Source: Cellulomonas sp. SLBN-39 (GTDB lineage: Bacteria > Actinomycetota > Actinomycetes > Actinomycetales > Cellulomonadaceae). From it: a stretch of DNA of 64,000 nt. Where the stretch lies: positions 2,170,001 through 2,234,000 of the forward strand of contig NZ_VFOA01000001.1 in the NCBI RefSeq assembly GCF_006715865.1, read 5' to 3'. Made by a program: the position numbers and the translations under genes. Below the pieces are notes generated by a model, which worked only from the letters and a program-made list of their open reading frames with translations, ran no database searches and was not told the origin of the DNA. Shown here one piece after another: positions 16,261 to 23,792 of this stretch; position 1 is the first letter of the stretch; each line of letters begins with the position of its first letter.

Positions 16261-17175
16261 ATGACCCGCCCGCCCGCCCCGTCGGCCGCGACCGCCGCGG
16301 CGCTGGGGGGTGCGTGCGTGCTCGCGCTCGTGGCCGGGTGCACCGCACCCGGGTCGGTGCCGATCGAGACGTCGGCCACCGGTGGGACGCCGGGTCCGGT
16401 GACGGTCGAGGTCGCGCAGGCCCGCACCGACCGCGTCGCCCGCGTCGTCGAGCTCCAGGTCACCAACGACGGCCCTGCCGACCTCACCGTCACCGAGGGG
16501 CGCCTGACGGCCGGCTCCCTCGACGGCGACGTCGTCACGCTCCAGGGGCGGGACGTCCCGGCCGGCTCCACCCGGCGCCTGCGCGCCGCGCTGCCCGCAC
16601 CGCGCTGCGCGGGCGACCCCACCGCCGTGGCCGACCTCGACCCGTCGGTCGCGCTCGACGTCGTCACCCCCGACGGCACCGCCACCACCCTCCAGGTCGT
16701 GCCCACCGACGAGGACGACGACCTGCTCCGCGTGCGCGGCGAGGACTGCGCGGCGGCCGCCGTCGCGGCCGGGCTGGAGATGAGCCTCGACGAGACCCTC
16801 ACGACCCGCACCCTCGACGGCGCCCCCGTCGCCGACGTCACGCTGCGGGTCCGGGCCGTGCCCGGCGGTCCGCGCGTGCAGCTCACGCAGGTGCTCGGCA
16901 CCACGCTGCTGCGCGCCCCCGACGCCTCCTCCTGGCCGCTCGACGTCGACACCGCCACCCTCGGGCCCGGCGCGGTCGCGGTCACGCTGCCCGTCGTCCC
17001 GGCCCGGTGCGACCTGCACGCCATCGCCGAGGACAAGCGCGGCACGGTCCTCGGCGTCCGGGCCGTGGTCGACGGCGTGGAGCAGCCCGTCGTCTACGTC
17101 GTCTCCCCGCCCGCCCTCCTCGGCGCCCTCCACCGCTTCGTCGTCGACACCTGCACCACGGCGGACGGCTCGTGA
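16261..17175 (+). CDS. putative lipoprotein of unknown function
   Basis: A 304-residue protein. An N-terminal signal sequence ends in a lipobox (LVAGC, Cys about 27), predicting a membrane-anchored extracytoplasmic lipoprotein. The mature part is predicted to be beta-rich, with a segment reminiscent of an Ig-like or CARDB-like fold early (VELQVTNDGPADLTV, resembling tissue-type repeats of that fold) and paired cysteines (RCAGDP, EDCAAA, ARCDLH, DTCTT). I recognise no catalytic motif. It begins four bases after the LacI stop, and its own stop overlaps the HAD-like gene by four bases. The pairing with a HAD-like protein does not suggest a specific role. Confidence 0.7.
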   Translation: MTRPPAPSAATAAALGGACVLALVAGCTAPGSVPIETSATGGTPGPVTVEVAQARTDRVARVVELQVTNDGPADLTVTEGRLTAGSLDGDVVTLQGRDVPAGSTRRLRAALPAPRCAGDPTAVADLDPSVALDVVTPDGTATTLQVVPTDEDDDLLRVRGEDCAAAAVAAGLEMSLDETLTTRTLDGAPVADVTLRVRAVPGGPRVQLTQVLGTTLLRAPDASSWPLDVDTATLGPGAVAVTLPVVPARCDLHAIAEDKRGTVLGVRAVVDGVEQPVVYVVSPPALLGALHRFVVDTCTTADGS

Positions 17176-17678
17176 CGGTCCTGTACCTCGACGTCGACGG
17201 GGTGCTGCTCCCGTTCGGGGCCCCGTCGGCCCCTGCCCGTCCCGCCGCACCAGGGGGCAACCCGCTGACGAGTCGGCTCGACGTCGGGCCGGCGCGCGCT
17301 CTCGGCGCACTACCTGTCGAGCTGGTGTGGGCGACGACCTGGGGCCAGGACGCCAACGACCTCCTCGCTCCGCTGCTGGGGTGGTCGGCGCTGCCCGTCC
17401 TCGATCCCGCCGAGCCGTCCGCCGAGGACACCTGGTTCCGACTGCACTGGAAGACCCGCTCGATCCTCCGTCACGCCGCCGGCCGCGACCTCGTCTGGGT
17501 CGACGACGAGATCACCGACGCCGACGAGGAGTGGCTGCGCGCGCACCATCCCGGCCGTGCGCTCCTGGTGCGCGTCGAGCCGCACGTCGGACTGAGGCAC
17601 GACGACGTCGAGACCCTCGAGGCGTGGCTGTGGGAGGGCTCGCCGCCGGCCGGTGGTCAGCGCAGGGGGCGGCCGTAG
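17172..17678 (+). CDS. HAD-like hydrolase domain protein
   Basis: A 168-residue HAD-like protein. Motif I is LYLDVDGVLLPFG at the very N-terminus. A WATTWG segment corresponds to the motif II region, KTRSILRHA supplies the conserved Lys, and VWVDDEITDADEEW provides the acidic motif IV. This short family is widespread in actinobacteria and usually annotated only as HAD domain-containing; a phosphatase activity is likely but the substrate is unknown. GTG at 17172 overlaps the lipoprotein stop. The 3' end overlaps the convergent TM2 gene by about 22 bases. Confidence 0.8.
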   Translation: MTVLYLDVDGVLLPFGAPSAPARPAAPGGNPLTSRLDVGPARALGALPVELVWATTWGQDANDLLAPLLGWSALPVLDPAEPSAEDTWFRLHWKTRSILRHAAGRDLVWVDDEITDADEEWLRAHHPGRALLVRVEPHVGLRHDDVETLEAWLWEGSPPAGGQRRGRP

Positions 17679-18121
17679 CTGTCGCGTCCGCCGCTCGAGA
17701 GCAGGACGATCCCGTCCACCACCGACCAGAGCCAGATCGCGGGTGCGACGACGAACCCGAGCAGCACGCCCGTCAGGACGACCCCGACGAAGAACCCGAT
17801 GAGCTGCACCAGGCCGATCGCCGTCTGACCGGCGTACAGCCGGCCCACCCCGCACACCCCGACGAGAGGGAGCAGGAGCTGCAGCAGGCCCGCGGTCGTC
17901 CGGCTCTTGTCCGACCACGGCACGCCCGCGTACGGGTCGTAGGCCCCGTACGGGGCGGGGTGGCCGTACGCCTGGGGCGGGTACGGCTGGCCGAGGTGCG
18001 GCTGCGCCGGGTACTGCGGTGCCGGGTACTGGGGTGCCGGGTACTGCTGCGCAGGGTACGGCTGGCCCGCGTGCGGCTGCGGGGCGTCGCCCGGGACGGG
18101 GGGCTGGTGCGGGTCGCTCAT
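17657..18121 (-). CDS. TM2-domain membrane protein with a Pro/Tyr/Gln-rich N-terminus
   Basis: A 154-residue protein. The first ~65 residues are low complexity, with tandem QYPAP-like units coded by ~15-bp DNA repeats. From about residue 68 a TM2 domain follows: the loop GVCGVGRLYAGQ between helices, then GLVQLIGFFVG and an IWLWSVVDGI helix. ATG at 18121 lies six bases after TACTGT, a leaderless arrangement. TM2 proteins are bitopic or two-pass membrane proteins of unclear function. A second, larger TM2 protein is coded at 52059-53249. Confidence 0.85.
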   Translation of the reverse strand: MSDPHQPPVPGDAPQPHAGQPYPAQQYPAPQYPAPQYPAQPHLGQPYPPQAYGHPAPYGAYDPYAGVPWSDKSRTTAGLLQLLLPLVGVCGVGRLYAGQTAIGLVQLIGFFVGVVLTGVLLGFVVAPAIWLWSVVDGIVLLSSGGRDSYGRPLR

Positions 18122-18200
18122 GGCGCGGACAGTAGCGCGACCCGCGCCGGGGCTGGTCCGCGAAGGTCCCTGCCGGGACGGGAGGCGGACGTGCAGCCCG

Positions 18201-18920
18201 TCAGGCCGGGGCGGCGCCGTGGGCCGCGAGGATGCGCTCTGCACCGATGAGGTGCGCGGCCATGAGGATGCGGGCGCGGTCCGGGTCGGCGTCGGTCAGC
18301 GCGTCGAGGATCGCCGCGTGCTCGCCGACGACGCGGGTCGCGGTGTCCTCGTGCAGGTCCCGCCACGCGCGCTCGCGGGCCCGTGGTGCGGCGAGGGCGT
18401 CGACGAGCGCGGCGAGCACCCGGTTGCCGGACGCCTCGGCGACGGTGCGGTGGAACGCGACGTCGGCGGCGGCGACGCGTGCGGCGTCGAGGACGGGCTC
18501 CGCGAACGCGCCGGCCATGTCGTCCAACGACGCGCGGGCCTGCTCGAGGAGCGCGGGGCTCGCGTGCCGGGCGGCCAGGGCGGCGGCCTCCGTCTCCAGG
18601 GTGCGGCGCACGGCCAGCACGTCGGAGCGGTCGCCCGGCATGTCGCCGAGGAAGGCCAGGGGGGCGACGAGCCGGGTCGCGTCGAGCTCGGTGACGTACG
18701 TGCCGTCGCCGTGCCGGGCCTGGAGGATGCCGAGGGCGGCCAGCGCGCGCACGCCCTCGCGCAGCGAGCCGCGCGAGACGCCGAGGTGCACGGCCAGGTC
18801 CTTCTCCGAGGGCAGGCGGTCGCCCGGGCGCAGGGTGCCGTCGAGCACCATGCGGCGCACGTCCTCGACCACGTCGTGCGTGAGGGGGACGCGCGCAGGG
18901 GGTCGCTGAGGGCCGATCAC
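18201..18920 (-). CDS. GntR-family (FadR/FCD) transcriptional regulator
   Basis: A 239-residue regulator. The winged helix has LRPGDRLPSEKDLAVHLGVS and SLREGVRALAALGI; the all-helical FCD sensor domain follows (TLETEAAALAARHAS, DVAFHRTVAEASGN, EHAAILDAL). The histidines and Asp in the FCD are those that usually bind a metal and a carboxylate ligand. GTG at 18920 overlaps the stop of the amidohydrolase gene by four bases, so both are in one operon. That pairing suggests it senses a sugar acid or lactone handled by its partner. Confidence 0.9.
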   Translation of the reverse strand: MIGPQRPPARVPLTHDVVEDVRRMVLDGTLRPGDRLPSEKDLAVHLGVSRGSLREGVRALAALGILQARHGDGTYVTELDATRLVAPLAFLGDMPGDRSDVLAVRRTLETEAAALAARHASPALLEQARASLDDMAGAFAEPVLDAARVAAADVAFHRTVAEASGNRVLAALVDALAAPRARERAWRDLHEDTATRVVGEHAAILDALTDADPDRARILMAAHLIGAERILAAHGAAPA

Positions 18921-19783
18921 GGGGTGACCGGCACGGGCGGCAGCCCGTACACGTCGACGGCGGTGCCCCCGCGGAGCCTGGCCTGCGCGGCCGGGTCCAG
19001 GCCGTCGAGCGTCGCGCACAGCTCCTGCCAGGTCTGGGACCAGGTGGCGTGGCCGTCGAGAGCCGCGGGCCAGTCGCTGCCGAGCATGAGGCGCTCGGCC
19101 CCGAAGGCCTCGAGAGCGACGTCGACGGCGGGGCGCACGTCCGCCGCGGTCCAGCCGGGCCCCGCGGCGCGGCCGAGACCGGCGACCTTGGCCACGACGT
19201 GCTGGGCCTGCGCGACGCGGTGCACGCCAGCCACCCAGGCGTCCCACGTGGCCGTGTCGCCGGCGGCGCGGGCGGCCAGCGGCGGGGACGCGAGGTGGCC
19301 GAGGACGATCGTGAGCTTGGGGTGCCGCTCGGCGACGCGGGCGACCTCGTCGAGCATCCGGGGCGTGGTGCGCGGCAGGTCGAGGGGGAGGCGCCGCTCG
19401 GTCAGCAGCGTGAGCCCCTCGGAGACGTCGGGGCGCAGCAGCCAGCCGCCGGACCCGGCCGCGTGGTGCGCGACGCCGACCACGGGCTCGAACCGCCACG
19501 CGTCGAGCCGGGCGGAGGCGTCGTCGGCGTGCGCGAGGGGCACCCAGCCGACGACGCCGACGACACGCGGGGAGCAGAGCGCCTGGAAGAGCAGGTGCTC
19601 GGTGTCGGCGGGGTTGTCGGCGCTCTGCACGAGCACCACGCCGTCCACGCGGTGCTCGTGCAGGTCGTGCCCGACGTCGCCGAGGCGCCGAGTCACCGGG
19701 AGGTGGTCGGCGTCCATCCACGGGTAGTGGACGTGCTCGGGGTCCCACACCTGCAGGTGGGAGTCCACGACGTCGTACGGCAT
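18917..19783 (-). CDS. amidohydrolase family protein, probable sugar lactonase (L-fuconolactonase-like)
   Basis: A 288-residue TIM-barrel amidohydrolase of the COG3618 type. The N-terminal DSHLQVWDPEHVHYPW stands for the metal/HxH region, LVQSADNPADTEHLL, KLTIVLGHLASPP and LMLGSDWPAAL (the Asp of the active site) follow. Family members hydrolyse fuconolactone and related sugar lactones or 2-pyrone carboxylates. ATG at 19783 is preferred because TACTGT sits 6-7 bases before it (leaderless); an upstream frame to 19840 lacks this. The GH95 gene four kilobases away is compatible with a fucose link, which is an inference. Confidence 0.8.
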   Translation of the reverse strand: MPYDVVDSHLQVWDPEHVHYPWMDADHLPVTRRLGDVGHDLHEHRVDGVVLVQSADNPADTEHLLFQALCSPRVVGVVGWVPLAHADDASARLDAWRFEPVVGVAHHAAGSGGWLLRPDVSEGLTLLTERRLPLDLPRTTPRMLDEVARVAERHPKLTIVLGHLASPPLAARAAGDTATWDAWVAGVHRVAQAQHVVAKVAGLGRAAGPGWTAADVRPAVDVALEAFGAERLMLGSDWPAALDGHATWSQTWQELCATLDGLDPAAQARLRGGTAVDVYGLPPVPVTP

Positions 19784-19933
19784 GGTCGGACAGTAATGCC
19801 CCGCGCAGACGTCCGAGCCCGTCAGGCCCCGGAGTCTCATGGAATCCTCACGGGCGGGTCACAGAATCGATGACTTTCACCCGAACGGAGCAGTGACTGC
19901 GGTCAGTGCCGGACAGTGCCGGTCACGCACCGG

Positions 19934-21766
19934 TCAGCGTCCGACCGCGTACCCCTGCTGCCCGCGCGGGTTCGCGGCCCCGACGAGCAGACCGTCCGCG
20001 CGCACCCCGGCCGCGCTGATCCGCCCCAGCGACCAGGGCCCCGCGTCCTGCACGGCGTGACCGCGCGCGGCGAGCCCGGCCAGCACCCCGGCGCCCAGGC
20101 GCTGCTCGACCACCAGCCCGCGCGGCGTGTGCGTGCGCGGGGCGAACGAGGACTGCACGGCCGACGAGTGCCACGACGGTGCGTCGATCGCGGCCTGCAG
20201 GTCCAGCCCGCCCAGCAGGTGCCGGAGCAGGAACGGCACCGTCCACTGGTCCTGCTGGTCGCCGCCCGGGGTGCCGAACGCGAACCCGTGCCCGGCGCCC
20301 AGCACCATCGCCGGGCTCAGCGTCGTGCGCGGGCGCCGGCCCGGCACCAGCGACGACGGCAGCCCGGGCTCCAGCCAGAACATCTGCGCACGCGTCGGCA
20401 GCGCGAACCCCAGGCCCGGCACGACCGGGCTGGACTGCAGCCACCCGCCCGACGGGGTGGCCGAGACGCGGTTGCCCCAGCGGTCGACGACGTCGACGTG
20501 GCAGGTGTCTCCGGGGGTCAGCCCGGCGGGGGAGACCGTGGGCTCGCCCAGCCCGCCGGCGGACGCCGCGACCCCGCCGCCGCCCGCGCGGTCCGCCAGC
20601 ACGCGCGACGGCAGCACAGGGGCCCGCCCGCCGGGGGAGCCCGGCCGCAGGGTCGCGTCCGCGTCGTCGCCGACGAGCCGCGCCCGCTCGGCCGCGTACT
20701 CCCGCGAGAGCAGGGCGTCGAGCGGGACGTCCGGGGCGTCCCCGTAGTGGGCCTCGCGGTCCGCGAACGCGAGCGCCGCGACCTCCGTGACCAGGTGCAC
20801 GAGGCGGGTCACCGGCCCCGTGCCGTCGTCCGTGCCGCCCGACGCCTCCAGCGCCACCGCGTCGCGCACCAGCGGGGCCACGTCGAGCGCCTCGAGCACC
20901 CGCAGCTGCTGGAGCAGCACCGGGCCCTGGCCCCACGCCGCGGTCTTGTGCACCTGCACGCCCAGGACGTCGGCCGCGACCGTGGGCTCCTCCGTCGCCC
21001 GCCACCCCGCCAGGTCCTCGCCGCGCAGCAGGCCCGCGTGCGCGCGGCCCGTCGCGTCGACGACCGGCGTCTGCACGAACGTGTCGACCGCCTCGGCCAC
21101 GAAGCCCTCGTAGAACGCGCGCCGGGCCGCCTCCACCTGCGCGTCCCGGTCCGGCCCGGCCGCCGCGGCCTCGGCCAGGAGCCGCTCGAACGTGCGCGCC
21201 AGGTCCGGGTTGGTGAACCGTGCGCCGGCCGCGGGCGGCTGCCCGCCGGGCAGGTACACGGCCGCGCTCGTCGGCCAGTGCGCCGCGAACATCTCCGCCA
21301 CGGTCCCGATCGTGCGGGCCGCCGACGGCAGCAGCGGGTACCCGTCCCGGGCGTATCCCAGCGCCGGGCCCAGCACGTCGGCCAGCGGCAGCGTGCCGTA
21401 CCGGGCCAGCAGGTCCAGCCACGCGCCGAACGCCCCCGGCACGACGGCGGCCAGGTGGCCCGTCCCCGGCACCTCCTCGACGCCCAGGTCCCCGAACGCG
21501 CCGAGGGTCGCCGCCGCCGGCGCCGTGCCCTGCCCGCAGACGACGAACGTGTGCCCGTCGCGCGCGCGGTGCCCGATGATCGGCACGTCACCGCCGGGAC
21601 CGTTGAGGTGGGGCTCGACGACGCTCAGCGTGAACCCGGCGGCCACGGCCGCGTCGAACGCGTTGCCGCCGGCCTCCAGGACGCGCATCCCGACGGCGCT
21701 GGCGAGCCAGTGCGTCGAGGCGACCATGCCGAAGGTGCCGGTGAGCTCGGGGCGCGTGGTGAACAC
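19934..21766 (-). CDS. gamma-glutamyltransferase family protein
   Basis: A 610-residue N-terminal-nucleophile hydrolase. The N-terminal half (about 1-415) has FGMVASTHWLAS, GGNAFDAAVAAGF and EPHLNGPGGD. The predicted autocleavage and catalytic Thr is Thr421 in GDTCHVDVVD, followed by the small-subunit segments GNRVSATPSGGWLQSS and the FGTPGGDQQDQW glycine turn. I see no signal peptide, so it may be cytoplasmic, unlike the E. coli periplasmic enzyme. Members of this branch include acylases and hydrolases as well as glutathione-degrading enzymes, so the substrate is open. The GTG start at 21766 is divergent from the GHKL gene. Confidence 0.88.
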   Translation of the reverse strand: MFTTRPELTGTFGMVASTHWLASAVGMRVLEAGGNAFDAAVAAGFTLSVVEPHLNGPGGDVPIIGHRARDGHTFVVCGQGTAPAAATLGAFGDLGVEEVPGTGHLAAVVPGAFGAWLDLLARYGTLPLADVLGPALGYARDGYPLLPSAARTIGTVAEMFAAHWPTSAAVYLPGGQPPAAGARFTNPDLARTFERLLAEAAAAGPDRDAQVEAARRAFYEGFVAEAVDTFVQTPVVDATGRAHAGLLRGEDLAGWRATEEPTVAADVLGVQVHKTAAWGQGPVLLQQLRVLEALDVAPLVRDAVALEASGGTDDGTGPVTRLVHLVTEVAALAFADREAHYGDAPDVPLDALLSREYAAERARLVGDDADATLRPGSPGGRAPVLPSRVLADRAGGGGVAASAGGLGEPTVSPAGLTPGDTCHVDVVDRWGNRVSATPSGGWLQSSPVVPGLGFALPTRAQMFWLEPGLPSSLVPGRRPRTTLSPAMVLGAGHGFAFGTPGGDQQDQWTVPFLLRHLLGGLDLQAAIDAPSWHSSAVQSSFAPRTHTPRGLVVEQRLGAGVLAGLAARGHAVQDAGPWSLGRISAAGVRADGLLVGAANPRGQQGYAVGR

Positions 21767-21881
21767 GCCTCGATCCTCACACCCGACCGGGTGACGCGGA
21801 CGCGTGCGTGTCGCCCGTTCGGCCTAGGGATCGACCCGTCGTCCGCCCACGTCAGCGCCTTGCGAGGACCAGGATGGACCG

Positions 21882-22493
21882 GTGACGGGACCCCGGGGCA
21901 GCTGGCGGACGACGACCCACGCGTGGGCGTCCGACGTGGACGAGGAGCACCTGGCCGACGTGCGCGCCCGCGCCGACGCGCTCGCGCCCGACGGCGCGCT
22001 GCACCTGGTGCTGGAGGTCCTCGCGTACGCCGACGAGGAGGCCGCGGCCACGGGGCGGCGCGGGCAGGTCGAGGTCGTCCTCGACGGCAGCCGGGTCGTG
22101 GTCGCCGACGACGGGCGCGGCACCGACACCCGCGTCGACGAGCACGGCGCGGTCGTCCGCAAGCCCGTCATGGCGACGCAGGACGTGCGGTTCTTCGACG
22201 TCGACGACGCCCCGCTGCTGCCCGACGGCCACCCGCGCCGCGGCATGTCCGTGGTGTCGGCACTGAGCCCCGCGCTGGTCCACGAGAACTGGCGCACCGA
22301 CGGCGCCTGGTCGCAGACGTACCGCCATGGCGTCCCCGACGCCGCGCTCGTGCCGCTCACCCCGCGCGGCGGCACGGGCACCACCGTGACGTTCCGCGGC
22401 GTGCCCGGCGCACCGGTCGACGCCGACGCGCTGCGCGCCCTCGTCGGCGGGTTCGACCACCTCGACGTGACGGTCCTCAGCGCGTCACGCTGA
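21882..22493 (+). CDS. stand-alone GyrB/GHKL-like ATPase domain protein
   Basis: A 203-residue protein that aligns by eye with only the ATPase region of DNA gyrase B: LHLVLEVLAYADEEAAATG in place of the N box, VADDGRGTDT as the G1 box, HPRRGMSVVSALSPALVHE matching the GyrB glycine-rich lid and VVNALS segment, and GTGTTVTFRG at the end. The asparagine that binds magnesium in the N box appears to be missing. No transducer or Toprim part follows. Family members are annotated as ATP-binding proteins of unknown function. GTG at 21882 is divergent from the gamma-glutamyltransferase gene and convergent with the GNAT gene (9-base overlap). Confidence 0.8.
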   Translation: MTGPRGSWRTTTHAWASDVDEEHLADVRARADALAPDGALHLVLEVLAYADEEAAATGRRGQVEVVLDGSRVVVADDGRGTDTRVDEHGAVVRKPVMATQDVRFFDVDDAPLLPDGHPRRGMSVVSALSPALVHENWRTDGAWSQTYRHGVPDAALVPLTPRGGTGTTVTFRGVPGAPVDADALRALVGGFDHLDVTVLSASR

Positions 22494-23000
22494 CGCCGGC
22501 CGCCCGCCGACGGGCATCTGCAGCAGCGTCGCGCTGAAGGTCGGGAAGTCCCGCACGCCCACCGCCGTGAAGCCGTACCCCTCGTAGTACGCGCGCAGCG
22601 CGGGGTTGCTGGTGCGGCAGTCCAGGCGCAGGACGTCGACGCCCGCCGCACGGGCCTGGTCCTGGGCCCAGTCGAGCAGCGCCCGCCCCAGCCCGGTGCC
22701 CGCCCGGCGGCGGTCGACCATCAGCCCGTGCACGTACACCGCGGGCGTCGCGTCGTCGCCCCAGAAGTCCGGGTCGGTGCGCAGCAGCCGCAGCGACCCC
22801 GCGACGCCGATCTCTGGGTCCCGCACGACCCACCACTCGCCGCCCGCGAGCTGCGCGGCGACCCGCTCGCGCGGCAGCGACCCGCGCGGCCACTGCACCA
22901 GCCCGGTCTGCGCCATCCAGTCCTCGAGCGACCCGCGCAGCGCGAGGATCGCGTCGAGGTCCGACGCGTCCGCGGGCTCGGGCGCGACGGCCCCGCTCAC
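22485..23000 (-). CDS. GNAT-family N-acetyltransferase
   Basis: A 171-residue acetyltransferase. The acetyl-CoA-binding motif A is RRAGTGLGRALL after VYVHGLMVD, and the C-terminal LDCRTSNPALRAYYEGYGF is the usual end of the fold. The acceptor is unknown. ATG at 23000 overlaps the stop of a 60-residue membrane protein gene (ATGA), so the pair is transcribed together. It is convergent with the GHKL ATPase gene. Confidence 0.88.
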   Translation of the reverse strand: MSGAVAPEPADASDLDAILALRGSLEDWMAQTGLVQWPRGSLPRERVAAQLAGGEWWVVRDPEIGVAGSLRLLRTDPDFWGDDATPAVYVHGLMVDRRRAGTGLGRALLDWAQDQARAAGVDVLRLDCRTSNPALRAYYEGYGFTAVGVRDFPTFSATLLQMPVGGRPASA

Positions 23001-23179
23001 GCGGCCGGAGGACCCTGCACCGGCGGCACCTGCTGCTCCGCGGCCTCCCGCCGGCGCGCGTCCGTCAGCCCGTCACGGATCCCCCACCGGACCACCAGGT
23101 ACAGCAGACCCGCCACGGCCAGGGGCACCAGCACCCACAGGAGCAGGGCGAACACGTGGAAGAAGGCGAGGTTCCGCAT
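22997..23179 (-). CDS. small single-pass membrane protein
   Basis: A 60-residue protein with one hydrophobic segment (about residues 4-28, FHVFALLLWVLVPLAVAGLL) and a charged tail (TDARRREAAEQQ). ATG at 23179 is seven bases after TAGGGT, a leaderless start. The stop overlaps the GNAT start. Function unknown. Confidence 0.7.
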   Translation of the reverse strand: MRNLAFFHVFALLLWVLVPLAVAGLLYLVVRWGIRDGLTDARRREAAEQQVPPVQGPPAA

Positions 23180-23231
23180 GCTCCCGACCCTAGACCCGGG
23201 CACTGCCGCGACGGCCTGCGGCGGTCAGGAG

Positions 23232-23696
23232 TCAGCTCCCGCCGGGGAAGCCCAGGACGCGCCAGGCCTCGTAGGTGGCGACCGCCGCGGCGTTCGACAG
23301 GTTCATGGAGCGGCGGCCCGGGAGCATGGGGATGCGGACCTGGTCGGTCACGCGCGGGTGCGCGAGGACCTCGGCGGGCAGGCCGGTGGGCTCGGGGCCG
23401 AAGAGCAGCGCGTCGCCGTCGCGCCAGTCGACGTCGGTGTGCCAACGCGTGGCCTGCGTGGTGAACGCCAGGAGGCGGGCGTCCGGCAGGGCGTCGAGCG
23501 CGTGCTCCAGGTCGGGGTGGACGACCACGTGCGCGAGGTCGTGGTAGTCCAGCCCGGCGCGGCGCAGCTTGGCCTCGGACATGTCGAAGCCGAGGGGCTC
23601 GACGAGGTGCAGGGTCGCACCGGTGCCGGCGCACAGGCGGATCGCGCTCCCGGTGTTGCCGGGGATGCGGGGCTCGAAGAAGACGACGTGCAGCAC
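23232..23696 (-). CDS. trmL: tRNA (cytidine/uridine-2'-O-)-methyltransferase TrmL
   Basis: A 154-residue SPOUT methyltransferase, the size of TrmL, which methylates the ribose of wobble position 34 of certain leucine tRNAs. The N-terminal FEPRIPGNTGSAIRLC is diagnostic. The C-terminal trefoil knot has LLFGPEPTGLP and IPMLPGRRSMNLSNAAAV, which bind S-adenosylmethionine. ATG at 23696 is divergent from the GH95 gene. Confidence in the family is high; the exact tRNA target is inherited from E. coli TrmL. Confidence 0.93.
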   Translation of the reverse strand: MLHVVFFEPRIPGNTGSAIRLCAGTGATLHLVEPLGFDMSEAKLRRAGLDYHDLAHVVVHPDLEHALDALPDARLLAFTTQATRWHTDVDWRDGDALLFGPEPTGLPAEVLAHPRVTDQVRIPMLPGRRSMNLSNAAAVATYEAWRVLGFPGGS

Positions 23697-23792
23697 GCGC
23701 CGATCCTCGCACCGTGCGCGCGGGTGCCCGACCGGGCGGGGCGGCGCTGCTACCTTCGCGGCGTCGTCCCGCCGCCGTCGAGAGGTCCGCCC

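Noticed and set aside
17950..18090. Short tandem repeats mistaken for a CRISPR-like array
   Set aside because: The ~15-bp repeats code for the Gln-Tyr-Pro-Ala-Pro units of the TM2 protein and have no spacers. No CRISPR array was found in the window.
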